A stretch of DNA of 64,000 nucleotides from JBCBGF01 sp038526915 (GCA_038526915.1 JBCBGF010000001.1:124001-188000), one strand, 5' to 3'; shown: positions 41,796-50,517, numbered from the stretch's first letter. The notes: generated by a model from the letters alone, not told the origin. Program-made: numbers and translations.

Positions 41796-41864
41796 ACGGC
41801 AATCCTGACAAATGAGACGATTTTACCCGGTTTAACGGGCAATGAGCGCTTGTGCGACTCGTGC

Positions 41865-41882
41865 TGTCAATTTAGGTTGACA
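41865..41882. promoter_or_regulatory. PpsR/CrtJ site upstream of bchG
   Basis: TGTCA-ATTTAGGT-TGACA is a near-perfect extended PpsR site. It ends two bases before the bchG ATG, so it must overlap the ribosome binding region or the transcript start of bchG. Confidence 0.82.
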
Positions 41883-41884
41883 GT

Positions 41885-42793
41885 ATGTCTGTCACCTCTG
41901 TCATACATGGCCGCCGCTGGCCCGAACCCTCCGCCCTGCTGGAGCTGATCAAACCGATCACGTGGTTCCCGCCGATGTGGGCCTATCTCTGTGGGATCGT
42001 CTCCGCCGGGGTCTCGCCCGTCGGCAATTGGGGGCTCATGATCCTAGGCGTGATCCTGGCCGGCCCCGTTGTCTGCGGGATGAGCCAGGCGGCCAATGAC
42101 TGGTGCGACCGGCATGTAGACGCCATCAACGAACCAAACCGCCCGATCCCTTCGGGCCGCATCCCGGGCCGCTGGGGTCTCTACGTCGCGCTCGCCATGT
42201 CGGCCCTCGCCCTCTGGATGGGGTCCTTCCTCGGCCCGTGGGGGTTTGGCGCCACCGTTTTTGGTGTGATCGCCGCCTGGGCCTATTCCGCCGAACCCAT
42301 CCGGCTCAAGAAGTCCGGCTGGTGGGGTCCAGGCCTCGTCGGCCTTTGCTACGAAGGGTTGCCCTGGTTCACCGGCGCCGCCGTTCTGTCCGCCGGTGCC
42401 CCTGCCGCCCCTGTTATCATCGTCGCCTTCCTCTACGCTGCGGGCGCCCACGGCATCATGACACTGAATGATTTCAAAGCGCTTGAGGGCGACCGGCAAA
42501 TGGGCGTGCGTTCCCTTCCCGTCACCGTCGGCCCCGATGTTGCGGCCAAAATCGCCTGCATCGGCATGGCGGTTCCGCAGATGATCGTGATCTCGATGCT
42601 GTTTGTTTGGGGCCGGCCCTGGCACGCGCTGGCCGTCACCGCCGTACTTCTGGCCCAGTTCGCGGCCATGCGCGTGATGCTGCGTGATCCGCGCGGCAAG
42701 GCGCCATGGTATAACGCGACCGGGGTCACCCTCTATGTCGCGGGCATGATGATCACCGCCTTTGCCATCCGCACGATTGGAAACGGGCTATGA
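41885..42793 (+). CDS. bchG: Bacteriochlorophyll synthase (prenyltransferase)
   Basis: This encodes 302 residues with about eight to nine membrane helices, a UbiA-family prenyltransferase that joins geranylgeranyl (or phytyl) diphosphate to bacteriochlorophyllide a. The Mg-diphosphate-binding motif is NDWCDRHVDAINEPNRPIPSG, and the second acidic motif is NDFKALEGDRQMGVRSLP. It starts 89 bases after ppsR. No clear Shine-Dalgarno is visible because the PpsR site abuts the ATG. The stop overlaps the next start by four bases. Confidence 0.95.
   Translation: MSVTSVIHGRRWPEPSALLELIKPITWFPPMWAYLCGIVSAGVSPVGNWGLMILGVILAGPVVCGMSQAANDWCDRHVDAINEPNRPIPSGRIPGRWGLYVALAMSALALWMGSFLGPWGFGATVFGVIAAWAYSAEPIRLKKSGWWGPGLVGLCYEGLPWFTGAAVLSAGAPAAPVIIVAFLYAAGAHGIMTLNDFKALEGDRQMGVRSLPVTVGPDVAAKIACIGMAVPQMIVISMLFVWGRPWHALAVTAVLLAQFAAMRVMLRDPRGKAPWYNATGVTLYVAGMMITAFAIRTIGNGL
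41890..41907. promoter_or_regulatory. Possible second PpsR/CrtJ site inside bchG
   Basis: TGT-CACCTCTGTCAT-ACA fits the half-site spacing and follows the first site after seven bases, close to the eight-base spacing of classical tandem CrtJ sites. It lies within codons 2-8 of bchG and lacks the TGACA arm, so it is weaker. Confidence 0.5.
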
Positions 42794-44073
42794 CGCTGTC
42801 CTGGCTCTCCATCGTCCGGCTGGGCTTTGTGCAAATGGCGCTGGGCGCCATCGTTGTTCTCACGACCTCCACACTGAACCGACTGATGGTCGTCGAACTG
42901 GCCCTGCCCGCCGTCCTGCCCGGCCTATTGGTCGCGCTGCACTATGGCATCCAGATCACCCGCCCGTCCTGGGGATTTCTCAGCGACAAGGGCGGCAACC
43001 GCACCAGCTTCATCATCGGCGGTATGGCCGTCTTGGGCGCAGGTGCCTGGCTCGCCGCGGCCGCAATCCCGATTTTCGAGGGTAACTTCGCCGCCGGCCT
43101 GGCCCTGTCGATCTTCGCCTACACGCTGATCGGCCTGGGCGTCGGCGCCTCGGGCACATCGCTCCTGGCACTTCTGGCCACCGCCACCGCGCCCCGCCGC
43201 CGCGCGGCGGCCGCGACGATCACCTGGCTGATGATGGTCTTTGGCATCGCCGTGACCGCCACCGTGGTGGGCAGCTTCCTTGACCCCTACACCCCCGCCC
43301 TCTTGCTCCGCATCGTCGGGATCGTTGTCCTGAGTGCCATCACCGTCACCACGCTCGCCATCTGGCGCGTCGAACGCGGCGTCGCCGCCCGGGCCGAGCC
43401 CGAGACCGCCAGCTTCCGCGAAGGCTTCGCCCAGGTCTGGGGCGAACGCCGCGCACGGAATTTCACGATCTTCGTCTTCGTCTCGATGACCGCCTACTTC
43501 ATGCAGGAACTGATACTAGAGCCCTATTCCGGCCTTGTCTTCGGCTTTACCCCCGGCCAATCGACGTCGCTGTCAGGAGCCCAAAACGGCGGCGTGTTCC
43601 TTGGCATGCTGACGGTCGGCATCGCGGCCACCGGCCTCAGGGTCGGATCGCTGCGCACATGGGTGATCGTCGGCTGCCTCGGCTCTGCCGCCGCCCTCAC
43701 CGCCATCGCGATGGCGGGCACAATGCAACTGGCCATCCTGATGCCCGCCGTCGTCGCCCTCGGCCTTTTCAACGGCGTTTTCGCCGTGGCCGCCATCGGA
43801 TCGATGATGGCATTGGCGGGCGAAGGCCGCGGCCGACGCGAAGGCACAAGGATGGGCCTCTGGGGCGCGGCACAGGCGATTGCCGCGGGCTTTGGTGGCC
43901 TTCTCGGTGCCGCCGCCGTCGATACCATGCGCACCACGCTGACCGACAGCGCCGCCTTCGGCACCGTCTTCGTCGCCGAAGCGGCCCTTTTCATCGTCGC
44001 CGCCCTCATGGCGGTCCGCATCCTTGACGCCGGGCGCGCGCCCACGGCCTCTCATCTGGTTCCAGGAGAATGA
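42790..44073 (+). CDS. PucC-family protein, ORF428 type, between bchG and bchP
   Basis: This encodes 427 residues with about 12 membrane helices, the BCD/PucC branch of the major facilitator fold, related to LhaA in this window. In Rhodobacter the equivalent is ORF428, once called the 44.5 kDa bacteriochlorophyll synthase chain. Shared elements are LTTSTLNRLMVVELALPA, QITRPSWGFLSDKGGNRT and YFMQELILEPYSGLVFGFT. Its place between the prenyltransferase and the reductase suggests handling of bacteriochlorophyll tails or pigment delivery. Confidence 0.9.
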   Translation: MTLSWLSIVRLGFVQMALGAIVVLTTSTLNRLMVVELALPAVLPGLLVALHYGIQITRPSWGFLSDKGGNRTSFIIGGMAVLGAGAWLAAAAIPIFEGNFAAGLALSIFAYTLIGLGVGASGTSLLALLATATAPRRRAAAATITWLMMVFGIAVTATVVGSFLDPYTPALLLRIVGIVVLSAITVTTLAIWRVERGVAARAEPETASFREGFAQVWGERRARNFTIFVFVSMTAYFMQELILEPYSGLVFGFTPGQSTSLSGAQNGGVFLGMLTVGIAATGLRVGSLRTWVIVGCLGSAAALTAIAMAGTMQLAILMPAVVALGLFNGVFAVAAIGSMMALAGEGRGRREGTRMGLWGAAQAIAAGFGGLLGAAAVDTMRTTLTDSAAFGTVFVAEAALFIVAALMAVRILDAGRAPTASHLVPGE

Positions 44074-45257
44074 GCATGATCTACGATGTCGTCGTTGTCG
44101 GCGGGGGCCCCTCGGGCGCCACGGCCGCCGAAGACTTGGCCCGGGCCGGCAACAAGGTTGCGATGATCGACCGCGATGGCCGCATCAAACCCTGCGGCGG
44201 CGCGATCCCGCCCCGGCTGATTGAGGATTTTGATATCCCCGACAGCCAGCTCGTGGCCAAGATCAGCACCGCCCGCATGATCTCGCCCAGCCACCGCCAT
44301 GTGGATATCCCGATCGAGAACGGCTTTGTCGGCATGGTCGACCGTGAACACTTCGACGAATTCCTGCGCCAACGCGCCACCCGCGCTGGCGCCCACCGCA
44401 ACACCGGCACCTTCAAACGCATCGAACGCGATGGCGACGGCACCCACGTGATCTTCCGCGACAAGGTCAGCGGAAACGAAATGCGCTTGACGACCAAACT
44501 GGTGATCGGAGCCGATGGCGCCCGCTCCGACGTTGCGCGCCAGAACGTGCCGGGCGGCGACGCGATCCCCTACGTGATCGCCTATCACGAGATCATCAAG
44601 GCCCCGGGTGCTGTTGGTGCCTATGACCCTGAGCGCTGCGATGTGGTCTATGACGGCACGATCTCGCCCGACTTCTACGGCTGGGTCTTCCCCCACGGCG
44701 CCTCCGCCTCGGTCGGCATGGGCACGGGCATCGAAGGCATCGACCTCAAGAAAGCCACCGCCGAGTTGCGCGCAGCCAGCGGCCTGGCCGACTGCGAAAC
44801 CATCCGCAAGGAGGGCGCTCCGATCCCACTGAAACCGCTCGACAAGTGGGACAACGGAAAGGATGTCGTGCTGGCCGGTGATGCCGCAGGCGTCGTCGCC
44901 CCCTCCTCAGGCGAAGGGATCTATTACGCCATGGTCGGCGGCCGCGTCGCCGCGACAGCAGCCCAGGCTGCACTGGCATCGGGCAAGGCGCGTGACCTCG
45001 CGCTGGCTCGCAAGCTCTTCATGAAGGAGCACAAAACCGTCTTCAAAGTCCTCCGCGCGATGCAGGACGCCTATTACAAGTCGGATGAGCGTCGAGAGCG
45101 CTTTGTGTCGCTGTGTCATGATGTCGACGTGCAACGTCTGACCTTCGAGGCGTATATGAACAAAAAGCTCGTACGCGCCCGGCCCATGGCCCATCTCAGG
45201 ATCGGCTTGAAAAACCTGGCGCACCTCACACGGTTGGTGCCGGAAGCCTATACATGA
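44070..45257 (+). CDS. bchP: Geranylgeranyl reductase
   Basis: This encodes 395 residues, an FAD enzyme that reduces the geranylgeranyl tail to phytyl. The Rossmann motif VVVGGGPSGATAAEDLARAG is at 9-28. The family hallmark IKPCGGAIPPRLIEDF follows, and GDAAGVVAPSSGEGIYYAM is near residue 270. It starts with an ATGA overlap on the preceding gene and overlaps idi by four bases, so bchG-ORF428-bchP-idi is a coupled run. Confidence 0.95.
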   Translation: MSMIYDVVVVGGGPSGATAAEDLARAGNKVAMIDRDGRIKPCGGAIPPRLIEDFDIPDSQLVAKISTARMISPSHRHVDIPIENGFVGMVDREHFDEFLRQRATRAGAHRNTGTFKRIERDGDGTHVIFRDKVSGNEMRLTTKLVIGADGARSDVARQNVPGGDAIPYVIAYHEIIKAPGAVGAYDPERCDVVYDGTISPDFYGWVFPHGASASVGMGTGIEGIDLKKATAELRAASGLADCETIRKEGAPIPLKPLDKWDNGKDVVLAGDAAGVVAPSSGEGIYYAMVGGRVAATAAQAALASGKARDLALARKLFMKEHKTVFKVLRAMQDAYYKSDERRERFVSLCHDVDVQRLTFEAYMNKKLVRARPMAHLRIGLKNLAHLTRLVPEAYT

Positions 45258-45784
45258 CCAATACGATTCCAGCTTGGGTAGACGGCCGATTACGGCCCGT
45301 GGACAAGCTTGAAGTCCATCTGAAAGGCTATCGTCACAAGGCCGTATCGGTCTTTGTGATGCGCGGCGAAGCCGTTTTGATCCAGCAGCGCGCGCTGGAA
45401 AAGTACCACACCCCCGGCCTTTGGGCGAACACCTGCTGCACGCACCCCGAATGGGATGAACCCGCGATTGATTGCGCGATCCGCCGGTTGCGGCAGGAAT
45501 TGGGCATCACCGGCCTCTACCCCGCGCACCGGGACAGGATCGAATACCGCGCCGACGTGGGCGGCGGGATGATCGAACATGAGGTCGTGGATATCTTCAT
45601 GGCCGAGGCGCCGGCAGATATGGTGATGACGCTCAACCCCGCCGAGGTGAAGGACACACGCTGGGTCGATCTCTACGATCTGGCGGCCGAGGTCGCGCGG
45701 TGGCCCGAACGGTTCACACCCTGGCTGCGCATCTATCTTGACGAACACAAGGACCGGATTTTCGGTCGTCTTGTCCGGGCCTGA
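45254..45784 (+). CDS. idi: Isopentenyl-diphosphate delta-isomerase, type I
   Basis: This is a 176-residue Nudix-fold enzyme that interconverts IPP and DMAPP, supplying prenyl chains for carotenoids and the bacteriochlorophyll tail. The active-site Cys is in ANTCCTHPEWDE, and the catalytic Glu region is EVVDIFMAEA. It is the last gene of the plus-strand run and is convergent with dxs, so two isoprenoid-supply genes face each other. Confidence 0.94.
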   Translation: MTNTIPAWVDGRLRPVDKLEVHLKGYRHKAVSVFVMRGEAVLIQQRALEKYHTPGLWANTCCTHPEWDEPAIDCAIRRLRQELGITGLYPAHRDRIEYRADVGGGMIEHEVVDIFMAEAPADMVMTLNPAEVKDTRWVDLYDLAAEVARWPERFTPWLRIYLDEHKDRIFGRLVRA

Positions 45785-45879
45785 GGCCTGCCCCACACCC
45801 ACTTCTTATTCGCAAACGACGTGACCGGACCAAGTTCGGTTCGGGAAACATCTGTGCGGGCGACGCAGCCGGATCCGGG

Positions 45880-47802
45880 TCAGGCCCGCGCCTGACCAAA
45901 CGGCACCGTCACAGCGCCCAAAGCCTCAACCGCCGCGCGCGAGATATCCCGCGCGGTCAGACCCGCATCGGCATACATATCTGCCGGGCTCGCCTGATCG
46001 ATGAACCGATCGGGCAGGGTCAGCGTTCTGATCCGCAGCCCGCGATCGAGCGCCCCATGATTAGCCAGGTAATGCAGCAGATGCGCCCCAAACCCGCCCG
46101 TCGCACCCTGCTCCACCGTGAGGATCGCTTGGTGATGCCGCGCGAGTTGCCGGATCATCGCGGTATCCAGCGGCTTGGCAAAACGGGCATCGGCCACGGT
46201 GGCCGAAATCCCAAGGGCCTCAAGTTCCTCCGCCGCAGCCAGGCATTCCGACAGATGCGCCCCGAATGACAAAAGCGCGACCCCCGTCCCCTCACGCACG
46301 ATTCGGCCCTTCCCGATCTCAAGGGGAGTGCCGGTTTCCGGCAAGTCCACACCTGCGCCTTCACCACGTGGGAACCGGAAGGCGATAGGCCCATCATCGT
46401 ACTCGGACGCCGTTGCCACCATGTGCATCAGTTCCGCCTCATCACCCGCGCCCATGACAACGAAGTTCGGCAGGTTCGTCAGATATGCCACATCGAACGC
46501 ACCGGCATGCGTCGCGCCATCCGCACCCACCAGTCCCGCCCGGTCGATGGCAAAGCGCACCGGGAGGTTTTGCAGCGCCACATCGTGGACGATCTGGTCG
46601 TACCCACGCTGCAGAAACGTCGAATAGATCGCGCAGAACGGGCGCAGCCCGCTAGCCGCCATGCCGGCCGCAAAAGTCACCCCATGTTGTTCGGCGATCC
46701 CCACGTCAAACACCCGCTCAGGGAACCGGTCGGCCATGATGTTCACGCCCGTCCCCGATGGCATAGCCGCGGTCACCGCGACGATGCGCGGGTCCGACGC
46801 CGCCGCAGTGGTCAGCGATTTGCCAAAAACGCTCGTATAGCTTGGCGCATTGGCCTTGGCCTTCTTCTGATCGCCCGAGCCCACGTCAAACTTCGCCACA
46901 CCGTGGTATTTGTCGGCCGAGTTCTCAGCAGGCGCATAGCCCTTGCCCTTCACGGTACAACAATGGATCAGCACAGGCCCGGTCGTGCGGGCATGCGCCG
47001 CGCGCAGAACCGGCAAAAGTTCAGACATGTTGTGGCCGTCGACCGGGCCCACATAGGAAAAGCCCAGCTCTTCAAACAACGTACCACCGCCCGGAAAACC
47101 GGTGACCAGCTGCCGCGCACGCCGCGCGCCTTCACGGAACGGCCCGGGCAGCGCGGCCTCAAACCCTTCGGCCATCTTCTCGAACGCCGCGCCCTGGGGG
47201 CTCGCGTAAAGGCCAGAGAGATATTTCGACATCGCCCCCACGGGCGGAGCAATCGACATCTCATTGTCGTTCAGGATCACGAACAACCGCCGGTTCTCGT
47301 GGCCTGCGTTGTTCATCGCCTCATAGGCCATGCCCGCGCTGATCGATCCATCGCCGATCACCGCAATCGCATCCCCTGTGGGTTGGCCCATGTCGCGGCC
47401 CACTGCGAAGCCCAGCGCGGCGGAAATCGATGTCGACGAATGCGCTGCACCGAAGGGATCAAACTCGCTTTCCGACCGTTTGGTGAACCCCGACAGCCCG
47501 TCTTTCTGGCGCAGGGTCCGAATACGGTCCCGCCGCCCGGTCAGGATTTTATGCGGATAGCATTGGTGGCCCACGTCCCACACGAGCTTGTCAAAAGGCG
47601 TGTTGAACACCGCGTGAATCGCCACCGCCAACTCGACAACGCCCAGGGACGATCCCAGATGCCCGCCGGTCTCCGAGACGGCGGATATCACCTCGGCCCG
47701 AAGCTCGCGGGCAAGGGTGTCGAGGTCGGTATCGGAAAAGCCGCGCAAATCTGCCGGTCCGGCAACTCGGTCCAGCATGGTGGTTGTCGGTCGGGACGTC
47801 AT
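45880..47802 (-). CDS. dxs: 1-deoxy-D-xylulose-5-phosphate synthase
   Basis: This encodes 640 residues, a thiamine-diphosphate enzyme that condenses pyruvate and glyceraldehyde 3-phosphate, the entry step of the MEP pathway. The TPP-Mg motif GDGSISAGMAYEAMNNAG (near 150-167), the His-rich GHQCYPHKILTGR and the transketolase-like second domain (DVGIAEQHGVTFAAGMA) are complete. It follows pufX on the same strand after a hairpin-rich gap of 173 bases. Its presence in the PGC suggests matched isoprenoid supply; another dxs copy elsewhere is possible. Confidence 0.95.
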   Translation of the reverse strand: MTSRPTTTMLDRVAGPADLRGFSDTDLDTLARELRAEVISAVSETGGHLGSSLGVVELAVAIHAVFNTPFDKLVWDVGHQCYPHKILTGRRDRIRTLRQKDGLSGFTKRSESEFDPFGAAHSSTSISAALGFAVGRDMGQPTGDAIAVIGDGSISAGMAYEAMNNAGHENRRLFVILNDNEMSIAPPVGAMSKYLSGLYASPQGAAFEKMAEGFEAALPGPFREGARRARQLVTGFPGGGTLFEELGFSYVGPVDGHNMSELLPVLRAAHARTTGPVLIHCCTVKGKGYAPAENSADKYHGVAKFDVGSGDQKKAKANAPSYTSVFGKSLTTAAASDPRIVAVTAAMPSGTGVNIMADRFPERVFDVGIAEQHGVTFAAGMAASGLRPFCAIYSTFLQRGYDQIVHDVALQNLPVRFAIDRAGLVGADGATHAGAFDVAYLTNLPNFVVMGAGDEAELMHMVATASEYDDGPIAFRFPRGEGAGVDLPETGTPLEIGKGRIVREGTGVALLSFGAHLSECLAAAEELEALGISATVADARFAKPLDTAMIRQLARHHQAILTVEQGATGGFGAHLLHYLANHGALDRGLRIRTLTLPDRFIDQASPADMYADAGLTARDISRAAVEALGAVTVPFGQARA

Positions 47803-47836
47803 GGCAGCCTCCGCGGGTCAGGGGATCGCAAAAGGA

Positions 47837-47912
47837 CGCCGCAAGGGTGTGAACCCTCGCGGCGCCAGTTTCCTGTAGCCAACAGGAAGGGAACCGGGGT
47901 GTGGAGACCCCG
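47837..47912. other. Three hairpins in the pufX-dxs gap
   Basis: Three stems follow one another: CGCCGC-AAGGGT/ACCCT-C-GCGGCG (47837-47864), TTCCTGT/ACAGGAA (47870-47888) and CGGGGT/ACCCCG (47895-47912). On the puf transcript they form a structured 3' untranslated region before dxs. In Rhodobacter sphaeroides a small RNA (PcrX) is cut from the corresponding puf 3' region, so a similar product here is possible. Confidence 0.5.
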
Positions 47913-47947
47913 AGGATCGGACGCGGCTAAGCGCCCGAACCGGTTGT

Positions 47948-47977
47948 GAGGGGCGGTGATATGCACCGCCGCCCCTC
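47948..47977 (-). terminator. Strong hairpin at the end of the puf operon
   Basis: GAGGGGCGGTG pairs with CACCGCCGCCCCTC in a long, nearly perfect stem that begins at the pufX stop codon. It has no T-run, so it may mainly block exonucleases at the puf 3' end and only partly stop transcription into dxs. Confidence 0.65.
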
Positions 47978-48194
47978 AAACAAGTGCGTTCAGCGCCTGA
48001 CTCCCGAACTCCAATGCCGCAAAGGGATCTTCCGGCAAAAGGAACGAGATCGCGCGCAGGATCAGGATGAACGCAATGACACCGAAGAGAACCACGGCCG
48101 CATAGGCTGCGCCCATCGTCATCTGGCTGAGAATCCAGACCCTAAGCGATGGTTTCGGCGTGTTGTCGACATACCAGTATTCGTTCTTCGACAT
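47976..48194 (-). CDS. pufX: Core-complex polypeptide PufX
   Basis: This encodes 72 residues. A polar N-terminus precedes NTPKPSLRVWILSQM, one membrane helix (MGAAYAAVVLFGVIAFILILRAI), and a short C-terminal tail. This aligns with PufX of Rhodobacter, including the LRxW box and the helix-to-ISFLLPE boundary. PufX opens the LH1 ring so that quinol can leave the reaction centre and, in some species, drives dimer formation. The dimer-linked GxxxG of R. sphaeroides is GAAYA here, with Ala in the second position. It lies seven bases after pufM, where many roseobacters have pufC. Confidence 0.88.
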   Translation of the reverse strand: MSKNEYWYVDNTPKPSLRVWILSQMTMGAAYAAVVLFGVIAFILILRAISFLLPEDPFAALEFGSQALNALV

Positions 48195-48201
48195 GGGTCA
48201 G

Positions 48202-49200
48202 TTACTCCGCTGGCGGTAGATAGGGCAGGAAGTCTTCGGGCGTTTCGGCCGGCACATAGTTCTCTGCCGCGCCGTAGCCGTGCTGCTGGGCCCAGAGGAA
48301 CCAGTCATCCACAACTGTGCCGGTGATCAGGATACCGATCCCGCCCGTGAGCGTCGTCAGCACCGCAAACCACCACGCCCACCGGTGGATCCCTTCCATC
48401 GTCGCGTTGAACCCCATGGTCCAGCGCCAGAACAGACCCGCCCGTTCCGAGGCAGTGCCCCGGTCGTAGATCTGCTCAAGCTCGCGGTCGCCGCCAAAGC
48501 GGGTCACCGCCAGGATCGTCGCACCGTGCATCGCAAACAGAAGCGCCGAGCCATAAAGGAACACGATCGAGAGCGCGTGGAACGGATTGTAGAACAGGTT
48601 CCCGTAGGTCAGCGAAAACAGGTTCGTCCAGTCAAGGTGGGTGAAGATGCCATAGGGCACGGCCTCAGACCAAGATCCCATCAGGATCGGACGGAAGAGA
48701 CCCAGCACCAGGAACAGCCAGATCGCGCTGGCAAAGGCATAGCAGACGTGCTTGCCCATCCCCAGCTGGTTGGCGAGCACCCAGGACCTGACGAACCAAC
48801 TCATCACGCCGACCAGTAGGAAGAACGACGCAATCAGGTAATATCCCCCCTCGGCCATCGGCGGGAAGGACAGGCCGTATTCCGGCGATGGCGGCTCAAG
48901 AGACAGGTAGAACAGATCCCGCATGAAGACCGCGGCATTGAAATCCACCTCGTTCCAGAACCAGGCACCGACCATCACGAACCAGATCGATCCCGACATC
49001 AGCGACAGCACACCCCAGGGCCCAAGGTAGAAGGGCCCCAGCTGTGCGTTCCCGAACCAGCCAAAGAGCTGCGAAAAGCTTGCCCCTTTGGACCGGTCGC
49101 CCAGGTCGACGCCATCTTCGACCATCCCCATCTCGGCCGGTCCCTGGACCTGCACCTGGGTGAAGATGTTTTGGTACTCTCTTTCGTAGAACCTAGCCAT
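48202..49200 (-). CDS. pufM: Photosynthetic reaction centre M subunit
   Basis: This encodes 332 residues with five membrane helices. It binds half of the special pair, an accessory bacteriochlorophyll, QA and the shared non-haem iron. Family segments include FYEREYQNIFTQVQVQGP at the start, FYNPFHALSIVFLYGSALLFAMHGATILA with the iron-binding His, and GFNATMEGIHRWAWWFAVL. The ATG at 49198-49200 gives MARFYE; the frame is open further upstream inside pufL. It is somewhat longer at the C-terminus than in R. sphaeroides. Confidence 0.96.
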   Translation of the reverse strand: MARFYEREYQNIFTQVQVQGPAEMGMVEDGVDLGDRSKGASFSQLFGWFGNAQLGPFYLGPWGVLSLMSGSIWFVMVGAWFWNEVDFNAAVFMRDLFYLSLEPPSPEYGLSFPPMAEGGYYLIASFFLLVGVMSWFVRSWVLANQLGMGKHVCYAFASAIWLFLVLGLFRPILMGSWSEAVPYGIFTHLDWTNLFSLTYGNLFYNPFHALSIVFLYGSALLFAMHGATILAVTRFGGDRELEQIYDRGTASERAGLFWRWTMGFNATMEGIHRWAWWFAVLTTLTGGIGILITGTVVDDWFLWAQQHGYGAAENYVPAETPEDFLPYLPPAE

Positions 49201-50041
49201 TGACGCCTCCAGCGATGTCTGCCCAGAAGGGCAGGAATACGTACCAATCCCACCAGACAACCCACTGGTCGAACCAGACAGTGCCCGAGATCACGATGCA
49301 GATCGCGCTCCAGAACCCTGCGTTCAACGCCAGAAGAAGGCCCAGACGGTGGATGCCAAGCGGCCCGATCGAGTAGCCGATGAAATCGCGGAAGAACGTG
49401 TCTTCATGCTCTGGCGAGCGTACTTCCTTACCCTTCTCGGGGTTGGCTGCCGACAGGATCAGCGAGCCATGCAAGGCGAGCGCCAGTGCGTTGGTGAAGA
49501 AGAACGTCACCGCGATCATATGCGCCGGATTGTAATGGAAGTTGCCGTAGAGATACCCGGTGTAGCTCACCCAATCGAGGTGGCTCCAGATCCCATAAGG
49601 GAAGCCGTGCCCCCAGGCGCCCATCAGAACGGGGCGGATCACCACAAGCGTTGTATAGGCAAAGATCGCCACGCCAAACGCAAAGGGCACATGATAGCCG
49701 ATGCCCAGTTTTCGGCAGATCTCAACCTCGCGCATCATCCAGCCGATAAAGGCCCCGTGCGCGCAGATCGTGATGATTTGCCATAGTCCGCCGGTCTGTA
49801 GGGGCGCGGGCCCCAATCCATAGGACAAAGGCGGCGGATTGATCGAGATCAGCCACGGGTTCCAGGTGCCCTGTAGCGTGGCCCCGTAAAAGATCAGGAC
49901 CGTACCGAGGCCGGCGAAAAAGATCGTCATGACCCCGAAAAAGCCGACATAGAAGGGTCCGACCCAGAAGTCGAACAACTCGCCGCCGACGAGTGTGCCC
50001 CCAGGCACACGGTATTTTCGTTCGAAGCTGAGCATCGCCAT
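49193..50041 (-). CDS. pufL: Photosynthetic reaction centre L subunit
   Basis: This encodes 282 residues with five membrane helices. It binds the other half of the special pair, the active-branch bacteriopheophytin and QB. It shows MAMLSFERKYRVPGGTLVGGELFDFWVGPFYVGFFG at the N-terminus, and NPAHMIAVTFFFTNALALALHGSLILSAANP with a His ligand. It overlaps pufM by eight bases, and its upstream gap to pufA carries the classical stabilising hairpin. Confidence 0.96.
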   Translation of the reverse strand: MAMLSFERKYRVPGGTLVGGELFDFWVGPFYVGFFGVMTIFFAGLGTVLIFYGATLQGTWNPWLISINPPPLSYGLGPAPLQTGGLWQIITICAHGAFIGWMMREVEICRKLGIGYHVPFAFGVAIFAYTTLVVIRPVLMGAWGHGFPYGIWSHLDWVSYTGYLYGNFHYNPAHMIAVTFFFTNALALALHGSLILSAANPEKGKEVRSPEHEDTFFRDFIGYSIGPLGIHRLGLLLALNAGFWSAICIVISGTVWFDQWVVWWDWYVFLPFWADIAGGVNG

Positions 50042-50106
50042 ACTTCTTACTCCGTTTCAGGCGGCGTGCGGTCGTGGCCGGTGTGCCGTCGTGCGATTGA
50101 TTTGCC

Positions 50107-50129
50107 GCGGGCGGGCGATACCCGCCCGC
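50107..50129. other. Intercistronic hairpin between pufA and pufL
   Basis: GCGGGCGGG-CGATA-CCCGCCCGC is a perfect 9-bp stem 24 bases past the pufA stop. Such a structure protects the pufBA segment from 3' decay in Rhodobacter, giving many LH1 polypeptides per reaction centre. The same role is inferred here. Confidence 0.8.
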
Positions 50130-50153
50130 AGCCTTGTCTTGTCCACACCGGGA

Positions 50154-50318
50154 TCAGCCCCCAGCAGCAGCAGCCGCTGTAAGCTCAAACCAGTTGAAGT
50201 GTGGATGGCTGAGCAGCACGAGATGAATCATTGCTGCCAGCAGGAAAAGGAAGACCCCCTGCGCCACGAATACGCGACGCGGATCGAAGATCAGCCAGAT
50301 CTTGTAGAACTTAGCCAT
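50154..50318 (-). CDS. pufA: Light-harvesting LH1 alpha polypeptide
   Basis: This encodes 54 residues translated directly from the minus strand: MAKFYKIWLIFDPRRVFVAQ, then a hydrophobic helix with LAAMIHLVLLS, where the His binds bacteriochlorophyll, and HFNWFELTAA with the Trp typical of B870 red shift. The tail is Ala-rich. A GGGGAGA-type site precedes the ATG by about ten bases. With PufB it builds the LH1 ring. Confidence 0.95.
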   Translation of the reverse strand: MAKFYKIWLIFDPRRVFVAQGVFLFLLAAMIHLVLLSHPHFNWFELTAAAAAGG

Positions 50319-50333
50319 TTCTTCTGTCTCCCC

Positions 50334-50489
50334 TTACCACGCGAACCACGGACGCCAGATGTACACTGCGAAGTGGGCCACTGCGGCGATACCTGCGAAA
50401 AGGTAAAGCCCGCCCATATACACAGAGTGCAGTTCCTGCGCCTGTTCGTCGGTAAGACCTGTGAACGACAGGTCGGTTCTATCAGCCAT
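50334..50489 (-). CDS. pufB: Light-harvesting LH1 beta polypeptide
   Basis: This encodes 51 residues. A polar N-terminus (MADRTDLSFTGLTDEQAQEL) is followed by one helix containing FAGIAAVAHFAVYIWRPW, where the central His binds bacteriochlorophyll and the RPW end is family-typical. GGAGGAG precedes the ATG by seven bases. It lies 15 bases upstream of pufA, the standard order. Confidence 0.95.
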   Translation of the reverse strand: MADRTDLSFTGLTDEQAQELHSVYMGGLYLFAGIAAVAHFAVYIWRPWFAW

Positions 50490-50517
50490 AAACTCTCCTC
50501 CGGATCGTTAGACTGAC

